From the NCBI RefSeq assembly GCF_005280585.1, contig NZ_SZVO01000002.1, positions 691,005 to 755,004 of the forward strand: DNA of 64,000 bases, given 5' to 3'. The stretch is from Dyadobacter frigoris (GTDB lineage Bacteria > Bacteroidota > Bacteroidia > Cytophagales > Spirosomataceae). Shown in pieces: positions 18,089 to 26,831 of this stretch (position 1 is its first letter; each line of letters begins with the position of its first letter). Below the pieces are notes generated by a model. That model had not been told where the DNA came from and searched no databases. It saw nothing but the letters and a program-made list of their open reading frames with translations. Position numbers and translations under genes: made by a program.

Positions 18089-19633
18089 TTAACCAATGAC
18101 GTGAACTTCTCCGTCTGGCACAAGTGGACAGGTCCCACCTGAATAATTAACCTCTAATTGATGTGTTAGTACTTGTCCTCCAATAATTTGGGCAGCGTCA
18201 TCAGGAGCCATATCTTCATCCGCATAATTTACGTCCTGAGCGATAACGTACATCCTCCAATATCCATCATCCAGTCGTGAAAAATAATGGATTCCGGTAT
18301 AGGTTCCCTCGGAGGCTTTTTCGTCCGGGCCATTTCCGCTATCTTCAAGCATGAAGGAAATAATTTTATTATCGGACTTTCTTTGTAAAAAACACTTGAC
18401 AAAAAGTTGCGGCCCTCTTAACAACTTTTCATTTTCATCATAAAATTTTGCCCGAACAATAAATGGCTTTTCTTTTTGAAGGTAGACTTTAACCACATCA
18501 GGCGCATCAATCTCATATTTAGAGAGTACATGAATGTTGCTATTCGTTTCAGCAACTTCATAACTATAACTACGTTCAACGGCTGATGAATCTTTGGTTA
18601 TTCTTGAATAATTCCATTTCGTTCCAATTTTATATGGTTTTCCCAGTTGAATAGGTTCAATGTAATCAATCTCAAACTCTAGTGCTTCACCAATTGTTAA
18701 TTCACCTGCGCCTGGTAACGTATTATCCTGGCCTCTTCTGAATGGGTCTCTGCTATCAAGAGCAGACGATAATATAGCACTTGTAAGAGCTCCTACGGCG
18801 AGTCCCACTGCTGCAAAGAAAGGAACAGAACAACACGTAATGACAGCTGAAATCGCGATACCGGCTCCCCCACCTGTTACTACCACTCCAAAAGCTGCTG
18901 CCACAACAAAAGCTGCAATAAACAAAATGGCGGCCAATATTGCCAAAAGGGTTTTCCACCAGGGATCCTGATATGGTAACTCACCATATTGACCGGTAAA
19001 GCCAGGACTATAAACAATGCCTGCACTAATATTTTTGATTAATAGGGTTTGCGGCGGACAGTCCTTAAAATCATTAATATCCAGCTTTTTCAAGGCACTT
19101 AAAGCGTCATTGATAATCGTTTGGGAAATGGCTTTTTCACTATACTTTCTTCCTCCTTTTTTACAATCACAATTATCATATTCATCTTTCGACGTCCAAA
19201 GTTCATTAATAGTAACTGTTATAATCCCTTCCGGTGTTTCAGCAGAAAATGAATTACTCGCCTCATTAAACGACACTTTCGTGATAAAAATGCGTTTAAT
19301 AATTCTAGATCGCCCGGAAGCATTTTCTGCAATAAAACTGATATAGTGCTTACCCGCAGGTGCATTGCCAACATTTACTTCCCAACTTTGCAGGGATGAT
19401 GCTCCTGCAAGCAGCGAGCCGACTGTATGCGTAGACGGTGTAATAATAATCCCCGGATGTGAAGTACTTTCAACATAGATTTTCAGATTTGTCTGAGTAG
19501 AAGCTCCGGTGTTACTAAAATATGCATTTAATTGCTGCCTGCCCAGTGTAGCTTCAAAAATACCATCAGGTAACATTAACCCTGTAATGTAATCTGATGA
19601 AAACGGCCTGTTTTGAACTGTAATAGGTATCAT
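18089..19633 (-). CDS. Unassigned protein with central hydrophobic block and beta domains
   Basis: 514 residues with no clear N-terminal signal peptide. Residues 1-115 look like a CARDB/Ig-like beta domain (LNAYFSNTGASTQTNLKIYVES). Residues about 226-290 form a long hydrophobic, Gly/Ala-rich stretch (LLAILAAILFIAAFVVAAAF..., GGGAGIAISAVITCC, AAVGLAVGALTSAIL) long enough for two or three membrane passes. A second beta-rich part follows, with LEDSGNGPDEKASEGTYTG near 440, a pattern seen in choice-of-anchor-type surface domains. It starts 10 bp after the CARDB-like gene, so the two form an operon. No function can be assigned; a membrane-inserting or envelope role is plausible. Confidence 0.6.
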   Translation of the reverse strand: MIPITVQNRPFSSDYITGLMLPDGIFEATLGRQQLNAYFSNTGASTQTNLKIYVESTSHPGIIITPSTHTVGSLLAGASSLQSWEVNVGNAPAGKHYISFIAENASGRSRIIKRIFITKVSFNEASNSFSAETPEGIITVTINELWTSKDEYDNCDCKKGGRKYSEKAISQTIINDALSALKKLDINDFKDCPPQTLLIKNISAGIVYSPGFTGQYGELPYQDPWWKTLLAILAAILFIAAFVVAAAFGVVVTGGGAGIAISAVITCCSVPFFAAVGLAVGALTSAILSSALDSRDPFRRGQDNTLPGAGELTIGEALEFEIDYIEPIQLGKPYKIGTKWNYSRITKDSSAVERSYSYEVAETNSNIHVLSKYEIDAPDVVKVYLQKEKPFIVRAKFYDENEKLLRGPQLFVKCFLQRKSDNKIISFMLEDSGNGPDEKASEGTYTGIHYFSRLDDGYWRMYVIAQDVNYADEDMAPDDAAQIIGGQVLTHQLEVNYSGGTCPLVPDGEVHVIG

Positions 19634-19643
19634 AATAGTTTTA

Positions 19644-20450
19644 TTACTGGTTGATAATTAAAAATCCCAATCCACCCGTTTCATTTTTTTCTGCACGCTG
19701 CGTTATCTGTACAAATGCAAAATCTCCTTCGATCTTTCCGGTAATCGCCATTTTCTGCTTACCAAATGGACCTAATTTGAAGCTATCTTTATTCCCTGAG
19801 TGTTCCTTAAAGTCCGCGTCAGCACATTTGGTATCGGTAAATGCGGCCTTGACTAGTTTCCCTTCTTTTCGCCCTTTGAGCTTATACTTTTCTACCAGCA
19901 TTGGGAAGTGGTGCATAACTTTTTCTACCGGCACCTGGTTAATCAGTGCTGTAAAATGTTGTTCTTTTCGCAGACTGTTATGCATTTCAAAATTTAAATG
20001 AAACATACCATTCATAGCAAGCAGGACTGATAAATTTCGCTGAGCGACATGCCTATCGGTTGAAACATTAAAATCCGTCGATAACGGTAAAGGATCGGTG
20101 CTATGAAATGCCTCAGCCAGGATACACTCATGCCCCTCATTAAGAAACTCAGGCACCCATGCTGTTAAGCATAATACATCCTGTAAATCATTGGCAGCCA
20201 GGCTCACGAATGCCTGACCAATCAGTGTAGCGGTATTTCTGGTAACTCCTATTGAGGGATTTGCCCAATAAAAACGGACAGTTGCATTAGTGGCAGCATC
20301 CCGGCCATTATTTCGGACTTTTGCCATTAAATAACATGGGGTACCTGCAACAGGCATACTTTCAGTCACGTCTGCAGGGTCTGAAACCACCCAAACATCA
20401 GGACTTAAGTACCAGGGAGATCCATCCCGAATTTCTAATTCTAGTGCCAT
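19644..20450 (-). CDS. CARDB-like beta-sandwich protein, first gene of a two-gene operon
   Basis: 268 residues. The N-terminal half reads PWYLSPDVWVVSD..., CYLMAKVRNNGRDAATNATVRFYWANPS, and ADFNVS-type strands, the layout of CARDB-type Ig-like domains. There is no signal peptide, unusual for that fold and like proteins that travel with a secretion or contractile machine. The C-terminal part (about 150-268) is not recognised. It precedes the 514-residue gene by 10 bp. The 690 bp upstream to the tRNA relic contain no gene. Confidence 0.6.
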   Translation of the reverse strand: MALELEIRDGSPWYLSPDVWVVSDPADVTESMPVAGTPCYLMAKVRNNGRDAATNATVRFYWANPSIGVTRNTATLIGQAFVSLAANDLQDVLCLTAWVPEFLNEGHECILAEAFHSTDPLPLSTDFNVSTDRHVAQRNLSVLLAMNGMFHLNFEMHNSLRKEQHFTALINQVPVEKVMHHFPMLVEKYKLKGRKEGKLVKAAFTDTKCADADFKEHSGNKDSFKLGPFGKQKMAITGKIEGDFAFVQITQRAEKNETGGLGFLIINQ

Positions 20451-21140
20451 AATCTTATTTTTTTGCCTACTCTTTTCCCTTTTCAGCTTATGGGGTGCTT
20501 AACATTTAATAAGGGAGCTGAGCACGTGTACTCCCGATGTCAGTCGTCCGGCATTGTTTCACAATTCAGCGAATTCATCAATTGGTTAGTCGTATTTAAT
20601 GGATGGATAGGTAACAGAAACAGACCTTGAAAACCAGTAAATCCAGAAGTACCGGAACAGATCTGTTTCGGTGCCCTTTTTCCGTTTTGAGTCCTTTAAT
20701 ATAGATGGTTGATCTACAGACAAGGCGATGGTTTATGATTAGTTTAAATCCAATCGGAGTGCATTATGATATTGCAGGACATATCTGAGTACAAGCTTAA
20801 ATCGCAGCCAATTCGATGATCAATTAATTAGTAATCAACTAATTGATATGAATATAAATCAAGAGTTTATAACCCGGCAAGACCTGAATAAAATGCCGTA
20901 TATTAAAAAAGAGAATTTCATCCGGCAAACAGGGACGTATCAAGCTTAATAAGACTTCACTTTGTTAATAGACCTGATCCAAACACGAAAAAGGATTAGA
21001 GAAACCCCGATCCTTTTTGAACTATTTAACCTATGGACTTTTGCCTCTTTATAGACTTTTCTTTTCCATTTTAGTCACAAGAAATAAAATATAAATTCAT
21101 TAGGAAACCTCATCGGCAACCTGGAAAGCAACGACTATGG
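20451..21140. other. Gene-free stretch, 690 bp
   Basis: No convincing coding region on either strand. It contains an imperfect hairpin at about 20651-20675 (ACCGGAACAG/CTGTTTCGGT) followed by a short T-run, an AT-rich inverted repeat around 20820-20850, and the terminator listed at 20988. Probably eroded sequence at the edge of the accessory interval. Confidence 0.4.
20988..21018. terminator. Hairpin terminator, bidirectional
   Basis: AAAAAGGAT pairs with ATCCTTTTT across a 13-base loop, giving T-runs on both strands. Confidence 0.5.
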
Positions 21141-21216
21141 TTGTGACCGCTGCGACGGGAATTGAATGGCACCGGCCACCCGGCCATATCGCGAGTTTAG
21201 GAAACTCCTATCCGTT
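21141..21216 (-). pseudogene. Degenerate tRNA-Arg(CCT) copy, possible attachment-site relic
   Basis: Compared with the intact tRNA at 35236-35307, this stretch keeps GTGACCGC and GCGACGGGAAT (acceptor and T-arm region) and a 19-base identical anticodon-arm block at 21193-21211. It has insertions in the acceptor and T-arm and lacks the 5' acceptor strand. Both copies have the same orientation, as expected for the two ends of an element that inserted at a tRNA 3' end. Confidence 0.65.
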
Positions 21217-21222
21217 TTAAAT

Positions 21223-21252
21223 AAAAAAAGGCCAGACAATAAGCCTGACCTT
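21223..21252 (-). terminator. Minus-strand terminator
   Basis: On the minus strand AAGGTCAGGC pairs with GTCTGGCCTT (two G-T pairs, five-base loop) and is followed by seven T. It would stop transcription coming from the genes above 21400. Confidence 0.65.
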
Positions 21253-21269
21253 GTGACCGATACGGGAAT
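21251..21269 (-). other. Second tRNA-Arg 3'-end fragment
   Basis: TTGTGACCGATACGGGAAT differs from the intact tRNA 3' end (TTGTGACCGCGACGGGAAT) at two positions. It stands in tandem with the larger relic, as if the site had been hit more than once. Confidence 0.5.
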
Positions 21270-21417
21270 GCATAAATCTCTGTACTACACAATTTAAATT
21301 TCATTTCACCACTCGGTAGCAATTTAGTATCAAACCGCTTGGTTAATAGAAGAAACACGTCCTAAGGGAATATTCGAAAAAACAATGTGTTGGCTTTTTG
21401 AGAATGTTTTACGCTTG

Positions 21418-21634
21418 TTATTTCGAGAATGAAAAGAAACCTTCAAAACTTAAATCTTCATCAATCTTTTCCCAGTGAATCCCGAAAAGTGACAATTCGA
21501 AATTTTCTCTTTCTTCATCAGAAGCATTAAGTAATTTTGGAAACCAACTTAAAGAGTGGCTTCTCTTCACAAGATACGGTTTGAATAAATATTTCTCCAT
21601 TCTGAAGCCAAACTTTTGCTATCTCATTTTCCAT
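21418..21634 (-). pseudogene. DUF2442 protein gene with a frameshift
   Basis: The 3' part encodes WFPKLLNASDEERENF and GIHWEKIDEDLSFEGFF, the classic DUF2442 C-terminus. In another frame upstream, ATG 21634 starts MENEIAKVWLQNGEIF..., the matching N-terminus, up to about EEKPL. One indel near 21555 separates the halves. DUF2442 proteins often pair with DUF4160 proteins in toxin-antitoxin-like modules; no DUF4160 partner is seen. The 60-residue intact frame alone could be expressed but lacks the first strands. Confidence 0.6.
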
Positions 21635-21689
21635 CGTTTTGTGAGACAAAATTTTCTGTTCTGGCTAGCTCACTTTAATTTTTGATTAA

Positions 21690-22022
21690 TTATTCAGCTT
21701 CCCTCCGAAGTACATAATCAGCAAATTTGCCGCCAACCGAATTAATCAGTTGTTCATCGTGAGCTAATAATTCCATTCCTCGATCATCATATAAGTTCAA
21801 CAACAAAGGTTGATTTTGAAAAGACAAGAAATAAGATAAAATATTAATTGTGTTTTTAAACCCAAGATCAAACCCTGCGATCATCTGTACCAACGGAAAA
21901 ATCTTGCCCAAGGAATAATTCTCGTACTTGATGTATAGAATTTCTGCATCATCAAAAGCTTCTTTCTGTTGTTTGAGAATTGCAACGACTAGTAGTTTCT
22001 CTGTGATCGCAACATTTTCTTT
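21690..22022 (-). pseudogene. Fragment resembling the DUF3885 C-terminus
   Basis: Open frame of 110 codons with no ATG at its upstream end; it is preceded by two TGA codons at 22028-22023. It reads ...KQQKEAFDDAEILYIKYENYSLGKIF... and LLLNLYDDRGMELLAHD, the latter like the YDDRG block of DUF3885 proteins. A short frame upstream (MRKAPLGNPVNYK) may be a frameshifted part or unrelated. Probably a decayed gene. Confidence 0.4.
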
Positions 22023-22252
22023 TCATCAGCTTATAATTTACCGGATTGCCAAGCGGTGCTTTTCTCATCTTGCAAACTATCTGATTAGTTAGTAATTACG
22101 ATGTATTTCATTAACGGTAATTAAAATTGACCGTTAATGAAATTTTCTAAATTTTGGAATATGTAACCATTGGTTTTTCTTTTCACAACAATTGTAATAT
22201 TTGTTCTATACGTACGTAAAATTATTATTACAAAAAAAAACATCTCTCTAAA

Positions 22253-23494
22253 ATGAAAACAAAACTAATTAGAAACATTTTTGCGGTGTTTTTTACCTTC
22301 CAGTTGATAGTTTCATGTTAAGATCCGACAGTAAATCAAGAGCCATCTAAAAATTTAATTCAAGATGTTTCCAAAGAATCACCAAATGTCGAAGATGCAA
22401 GAAGCGCATACGAAACCTTGGCATTAAAAAATGAAACAAGCCTCAGAAAAGAATCCAATGATTGGAAAAGACGAGTTGCAGACAAAAAGGTTTTTTGGAA
22501 AACAGTTAAAAAAGTCCAAGTTGACGGTATCGAAAGATTAGTAATTCCATTCAATTTAAAGGAGGAATTTACAGCTAAGCTGCCAGATAGCTCCAAAATT
22601 TCATATAGTAATGCAAGCTATATTATTGCAACTAAAACTAATTCCGGGTACAATTTTGAAGTCATGACAAAATTACCTGACATAGAATATTTAACGGCAA
22701 CTAAATTTGAACGATACTCAGGTCTACTAATATTCGAAAGTCTCGTAGGTGAATTTATTCGAGGCTACAAGGTGACCCGTGATAATAAGGTGACCGAGAT
22801 TACTCTCTCTGAGGGAGATAGTAAATCAAGAATAACTACCGAAATGTGTACCTATGTCGATTGGTATTCGTGTACTAATCAGGTTTGTTCGTATATGCAT
22901 ACGGATGTTGTTTGTGAAGGTGGACAAGTACCAACATTCGACTTTGGAACTAATACTGGATATGGAACTATTGGTGAGGACATTTCTTCAGGAATAGGCT
23001 CTTTGCCTCCCGCTGGTGGTGAAGGCGGGACACCACTTCCCTATGTAGGCAAATTATGCCCTCCAACCAATTGGACAACAACAGGTGCTGCAAAATCCTC
23101 TAACGTAACTGGATTAGGACTTACTGCCATAAACTTTAGCACTGAACAAATTATCAATGTAGATTTTTTTACATCTTGTGTAACAATCCCTACTCACGGA
23201 AGAACTAATGAGCAGATCGGTATAATGTTTGCATACGCGTATAATAATGCACGTCAGAGGATTGAAATTGCTTTGAACAATGGTACAATTGAATACCAGC
23301 ATAACCAGATTAGGGCAAGATTAATATCTTACATTACAGAGGGACTACGTTCATTTGACCAAGGCGCATCGTTTGTTCCAAGTGGGGGGTGTCAAAATAC
23401 GGTGACGAATACTGGAAACTATTACTGCTTGAATAGCACGAGAAATAAGCGTGAAGAGCAAATGAATTTATTTGGTAATTATTTTTTAGGCTAA
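22253..23494 (+). pseudogene. Lipoprotein gene interrupted by TAA directly after the lipobox cysteine
   Basis: ATG 22253 starts a good lipoprotein signal (MKTKLIRNIFAVFFTFQLIVSC), followed at once by TAA (22319-22321). The same frame then stays open for 390 codons to 23494, beginning DPTVNQEPSKN. The body has no known family; it contains a Cys-rich segment (CTYVDWYSCTNQVCSYMHTDVVC), a Gly/Pro-rich linker, and a C-terminal helical part. Loss of a lysine, glutamine or glutamate codon is the simple explanation. An internal start (TTG at 22418) would give a cytosolic 358-residue product. The unrecognised gene at 23599 follows a strong terminator, in the layout of an effector and immunity pair. 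Confidence 0.6.
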
Positions 23495-23542
23495 TATTTG
23501 ACCGTTGGTTATTTTCTGTCTAAATAAATTGTAAATAATTTA

Positions 23543-23586
23543 AAGAAAATCCGTTTTGTAATTAATTTACAACGGATTTTCTTTTT
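23543..23586 (+). terminator. Rho-independent terminator
   Basis: A 17-base stem (AAGAAAATCCGTT...TTACAACGGATTTTCTT with a two-base bulge) ends in five T. It follows the interrupted lipoprotein gene. Confidence 0.8.
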
Positions 23587-23598
23587 AAACTTTATTCT

Positions 23599-24267
23599 AT
23601 GTTTTATTTTAATTCAAATAAATTCGATTTTTGGGAAATTTATGATTGTATAAAACGCAATTACCCATTAAGCATCAAAAAGGACGAAACTGGTTTTTTC
23701 TCTTCCTATCCCGGATTAATCGAACTAGGGCATTTGCTCACTAAAAAATTTTCTGAAGGAGGTGAATACAAAAAGTTTACTGATTTTTTACTCGAATTGG
23801 AAAGCAATATTGGCAAGAAGATAGAGGATACTACTTACGGACAAGCGCCTTCTTATAGTGGTTACCTTGAATTTGAAACGTTTACGCATGAAAACCACAA
23901 ACGTACCAAAGAACTTCATTTTTATATTAGTGTGTTAGGACCGTTTTATACCATTGTCGGAATGGATAAAAATACAGTGACCGTAGACTGGATGACATTC
24001 CAGAAACCAACTTATCTTATAATATCTCCGGGAAGCGAGTATAAAGAGAATTTTATTTTTTTGGAGAACAATATTGAGAGGCAATTTCCCGGTTACAAGT
24101 TTGTTCCCTATGACATTTATAGCCAAAACATTGAGGGGTTGGAGGTGTATTATGATACCGGAAATTTCAATACAGTTTTTAATGGGATTTTTGCTTCTTC
24201 GGTTGATTTTAACTCGATGAAAATCGGGGATGAATTTTACAAATATGGTCAATGGTTGAAAAAGTAA
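23599..24267 (+). CDS. Hypothetical soluble protein, candidate immunity-like
   Basis: 222 residues, soluble, rich in Phe and Tyr, with no signal peptide. The layout (FWEIYDCIKRNYPLS at the N-terminus, ELHFYISVLGPFYTIVGMD in the middle, and a C-terminal DEFYKYGQWLK) resembles small cytosolic proteins found beside secreted toxins in Bacteroidota, but no family is recognised. An RHS-type tail fragment follows 76 bp later, which supports a polymorphic-toxin setting. The function is an inference from neighbours only. Confidence 0.55.
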   Translation: MFYFNSNKFDFWEIYDCIKRNYPLSIKKDETGFFSSYPGLIELGHLLTKKFSEGGEYKKFTDFLLELESNIGKKIEDTTYGQAPSYSGYLEFETFTHENHKRTKELHFYISVLGPFYTIVGMDKNTVTVDWMTFQKPTYLIISPGSEYKENFIFLENNIERQFPGYKFVPYDIYSQNIEGLEVYYDTGNFNTVFNGIFASSVDFNSMKIGDEFYKYGQWLKK

Positions 24268-24343
24268 ATTTTAATTGTACAAACATTGAAATCTTTTTTT
24301 GTCTTATAGAAACTACCGTTTAAGCGAAATTTCGAGAAGATGA

Positions 24344-24517
24344 TCTTCATATACTTACAACAATTCAATCCGTTTCATTGATCCTGATGGGATGATGGCA
24401 GGCGACTTATACGATCAAAAAGGGAAAACAACTGGAACCAATAATAAGGATGCCAAAAAGATATTTGTTGTCACAAGAGATATCATGTCTCAGATAATTG
24501 TAAGGAGGTCTCATTAA
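24344..24517 (+). pseudogene. RHS-repeat protein tail fragment
   Basis: The open stretch reads SSYTYNNSIRFIDPDGMMAG, then DLYDQKGKTTGTNNKDAKK, before TAA at 24515. YNNxIRFIDPDGM is the end of the RHS-associated core, where variable toxin tips are joined. There is no start codon and a TGA precedes it, so only the junction and a short tip survive. Confidence 0.7.
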
Positions 24518-24596
24518 CAAGAAGGTTAAATTTCCAGAAACTTTAAGAGATTTAATCTCCTATACTTGATACGAAATGTATTATTACAAAGCCCCT

Positions 24597-25040
24597 TTAT
24601 CTTGGTATTAATTGAAAATCGTAGTTGGTTTTTTCTCCTATCGTGACATAGCAGCATTCGTTTGTTCCTACGTTATCTTTTTTAACTTTAAACCCCTTAT
24701 AAAGAACCGTGAATTTGGGATTTTCAATATAATAAAATGGGATGTTTACAGTTAGGATCGAATATTTTTTAGGTGGGTCAACCAATAACTCATATTTCCC
24801 AGCAGAATCGGTATAGACTGTTTTTAGTTCATCATACCTTGTAAATATTGCTCCATTAACAAGTAGATATATACTATCAACAGAGTTGCCATTTTGATCT
24901 GTAACAGTGCCATAAATAGTTGTTAAATTATCTCCTTTGTCAGAGCATTTGAAACTTACAAATGAGATGCATATTGATGCAAATGCTATGAGGGATTTTT
25001 TAATGAATGGTCGTTTGATTGAAATATACAAATTTCTCAC
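24597..25040 (-). CDS. Lipoprotein with carboxypeptidase-regulatory-like domain
   Basis: 147 residues. A basic start and hydrophobic segment (KKSLIAFASICISFVSFKC) end in a cysteine at about residue 32, suggesting lipidation. TIYGTVTDQNGNSVDSIYLLVNG, then YTDSAGKYELLVDPPKKY, is the transthyretin-like carboxypeptidase-regulatory fold common in Bacteroidota envelope proteins. An earlier or later start (MRNLYISIK or nearby) is possible. The partner is unknown, and the gene stands alone among relics. Confidence 0.65.
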   Translation of the reverse strand: MRNLYISIKRPFIKKSLIAFASICISFVSFKCSDKGDNLTTIYGTVTDQNGNSVDSIYLLVNGAIFTRYDELKTVYTDSAGKYELLVDPPKKYSILTVNIPFYYIENPKFTVLYKGFKVKKDNVGTNECCYVTIGEKTNYDFQLIPR

Positions 25041-25178
25041 TGTCGTTGAATTTAAGTTAGTTGTAAAACTATTGATATAACGATTACTATTGCAGAATTA
25101 TAACGAATGGCAAGATATCTAAGAACGCAAAATTTCATAACAGTTTCTGATTTTGAAAATTAAAACTGTCAGAGATTA

Positions 25179-25334
25179 ATGAACGTCATTTTAGATGAAA
25201 GTAATCGTGAAATTTCAAAAGAGCGGGAAAAACAGCTAAGGTGTGATAGAATTAAAACAAGACTAAACGAAAACCTCCGTTTTCTCGGACTTGAAATCGA
25301 CGTTATAAAAGACCGACCAAACACACCCGCATAG
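25179..25334 (+). CDS. Possible 51-residue protein, unrecognised
   Basis: ATG 25179 to TAG 25332. The charged helical sequence (ILDESNREISKEREKQL, ENLRFLGLEIDVIKDRP) looks like protein rather than noise, but no family was recognised. It lies among gene fragments and may itself be the remains of a longer gene. Confidence 0.25.
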   Translation: MNVILDESNREISKEREKQLRCDRIKTRLNENLRFLGLEIDVIKDRPNTPA

Positions 25335-25465
25335 TGCGCTGCGCTGAAATTTTGTTGCGATAGGTTAAACCCCAATCCTTCATGGCGTAGATGATGGGTG
25401 TTAACGTGTCGGCATAGGCTTCTGCTGTATACGAAATCTTAACAGGGTAAAATCCCCCACTACGG
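25303..25465 (-). pseudogene. HxlR-type regulator C-terminal fragment
   Basis: The frame contains VKISYTAEAYADTLTPIIYAMKDWGLTYR, which matches the C-terminal wing and helix of HxlR regulators (…YSLTE…L.P.L..M..WG). The N-terminal winged-helix part is missing. It is fused in frame to the end of another fragment upstream. An intact HxlR gene lies 140 bp away. Confidence 0.5.
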
Positions 25466-25606
25466 TTCACTTGATGAGTCTGTTGGAGCATGACCCGTTT
25501 TCTTAAAAACCAGAAGAAAAATGAGACAGATTCTCAAAACCTGTTTCGTAATAAACAGCTACCGGTTTCCCCTTCTTTAGATAACTGGTAATAGGCCAGT
25601 TCCGGT
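25460..25606 (-). pseudogene. AraC-family C-terminal fragment with frameshift
   Basis: The minus strand reads ...PVAVYYETGFENLSHFSSGF, then a stop; a neighbouring frame continues FKKTGHAPTDSSSEP and ends at TAG (25462-25460). Together they match the second helix-turn-helix and tail of AraC regulators (GFENLSHFSRAFKKRFGHAP). One indel in a T-run separates the frames. Confidence 0.55.
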
Positions 25607-25609
25607 CTT

Positions 25610-25996
25610 TTAGGGCAAGCAGTCTGTGGGACGTTTACTCCATTTGTAATCAGTCTCTTTGGGGATTAGAGCCACTTCATATTTTAAATTCCATTCTTTT
25701 ATATTTTCTAAAATTGGCAAAAAAGCTAAGCCTTTTTCAGACAACTTATAGTCTACCCTTGGTGGTAGTTCCTTAAAGGCCAATCGTTCCAATAAGCCAT
25801 CTTCTTCCAACTCTTTTAACTGTTCGGTCAGTACTTTCCTTGAAATGTGGGGTACGATGGCATCTAACTGACCAAAACGCAGGGTACGGGTTCCAAGTAC
25901 ATTTATAATGATCGGCTTCCATTTATTACCAATGGTGCCAATAGCTCTCGTAAATGGGCAATTCGAATTGCAAAATCTGTCGTCTTTCATATTCAA
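25610..25996 (-). CDS. HxlR-family transcriptional regulator
   Basis: 128 residues with a winged helix-turn-helix: CPFTRAIGTIGNKWKPIIINVLG, then RFGQLDAIVPHISRKVLTEQLKELEEDGLLER and a wing LPPRVDYKLSEKG. Cysteines at about residues 8 and 12 (NSNCPF) are a common redox or electrophile sensor in this family. It is divergent from the reductase gene at 26096 across 99 bp and probably controls it and the SDR gene downstream. Confidence 0.9.
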   Translation of the reverse strand: MNMKDDRFCNSNCPFTRAIGTIGNKWKPIIINVLGTRTLRFGQLDAIVPHISRKVLTEQLKELEEDGLLERLAFKELPPRVDYKLSEKGLAFLPILENIKEWNLKYEVALIPKETDYKWSKRPTDCLP

Positions 25997-26095
25997 ATTT
26001 GTAGTTACCTACAAGTAACCAGAATAAAATATTATAGTTTCAAAAATAAACTATTGATAGTTCCTTTGTGAAACAAATGTAAAAGTAGCTAAAAA

Positions 26096-26719
26096 ATGAG
26101 TAAATCAGAAAAAAAAGAAGGGAGCTACGCAATAATTGGCTTCGGCAAGATCGGCCAGGCCCTGGCCAAAGCGTTTGCCCGCAAAGGCATCGAGGTATCC
26201 GTTGCAACAACGCGCGCCCCGGAACGCTTTGCATCCGATGCGGCCACAATCGGTCCCACGATTATTCCCACCACACTCACGGAAGCCGTTAAGGCAGACA
26301 TCATCTTTTTAGCAGTGCGTTTTGACGCGCACCCGGATGTCGCGAAGGCGCTGCCCACCTGGCAGGGGAAGACCATCGTCGATGTGACCAATGCTTACGG
26401 CGTGTCCCCTGAGCAGCTGGGAGGGCAGCCTTCCGGTAGGGTCGTCGCGCAGGCCTTTACGGGTGGAAAACTGGTTAAGGGCTTCAACCATTTGGGCGCT
26501 GCCGTCCTTGAACAAGATCCGGCCGTACAGGGTGGCAGGCGAGTCGTGTTCCTGGCAAGTGACGATGACGACGCAGCAACGCAGATTAGTGCGCTGGCGG
26601 ACAATCTCGGTTTTTCACCCGTCCAACTTGGCGGGCTTTCGGAAGGCGGACTGCTTGTGCAGGCGCGCGGAAAAAACTGGGGTCAACTGATCTTTAAAGA
26701 CTTGGTCAAATTCGACTGA
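26096..26719 (+). CDS. F420-type NADP-dependent reductase family protein
   Basis: 207 residues. SYAIIGFGKIGQALAKAFARKG is an N-terminal Rossmann motif, followed by DIIFLAVRFDAHPDVAK and a GGKLVKGFNHLGA block typical of the NADP oxidoreductase, coenzyme F420-dependent family. Members without F420 use NADP(H) and unknown substrates. The gene is visibly GC-richer than its neighbours, with codons such as CTG, GCC and CGC, which suggests transfer from a high-GC donor. It pairs with the divergent HxlR gene and the SDR gene 112 bp downstream. Confidence 0.85.
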   Translation: MSKSEKKEGSYAIIGFGKIGQALAKAFARKGIEVSVATTRAPERFASDAATIGPTIIPTTLTEAVKADIIFLAVRFDAHPDVAKALPTWQGKTIVDVTNAYGVSPEQLGGQPSGRVVAQAFTGGKLVKGFNHLGAAVLEQDPAVQGGRRVVFLASDDDDAATQISALADNLGFSPVQLGGLSEGGLLVQARGKNWGQLIFKDLVKFD

Positions 26720-26831
26720 TGAATCGTGATCGCAAATTTCAATGCGATTCTGCCTGGTGGACAAAGAGAACCACAGGTTAATTAAAGCGACTAAACTGAG
26801 TTTGTCGCTCAACCACTAATTAATAAACGTA

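Noticed and set aside
21141..21216. Functional second tRNA-Arg
   Set aside because: The 5' acceptor strand and D-arm are missing and insertions break the T-arm, so it cannot fold as a tRNA.
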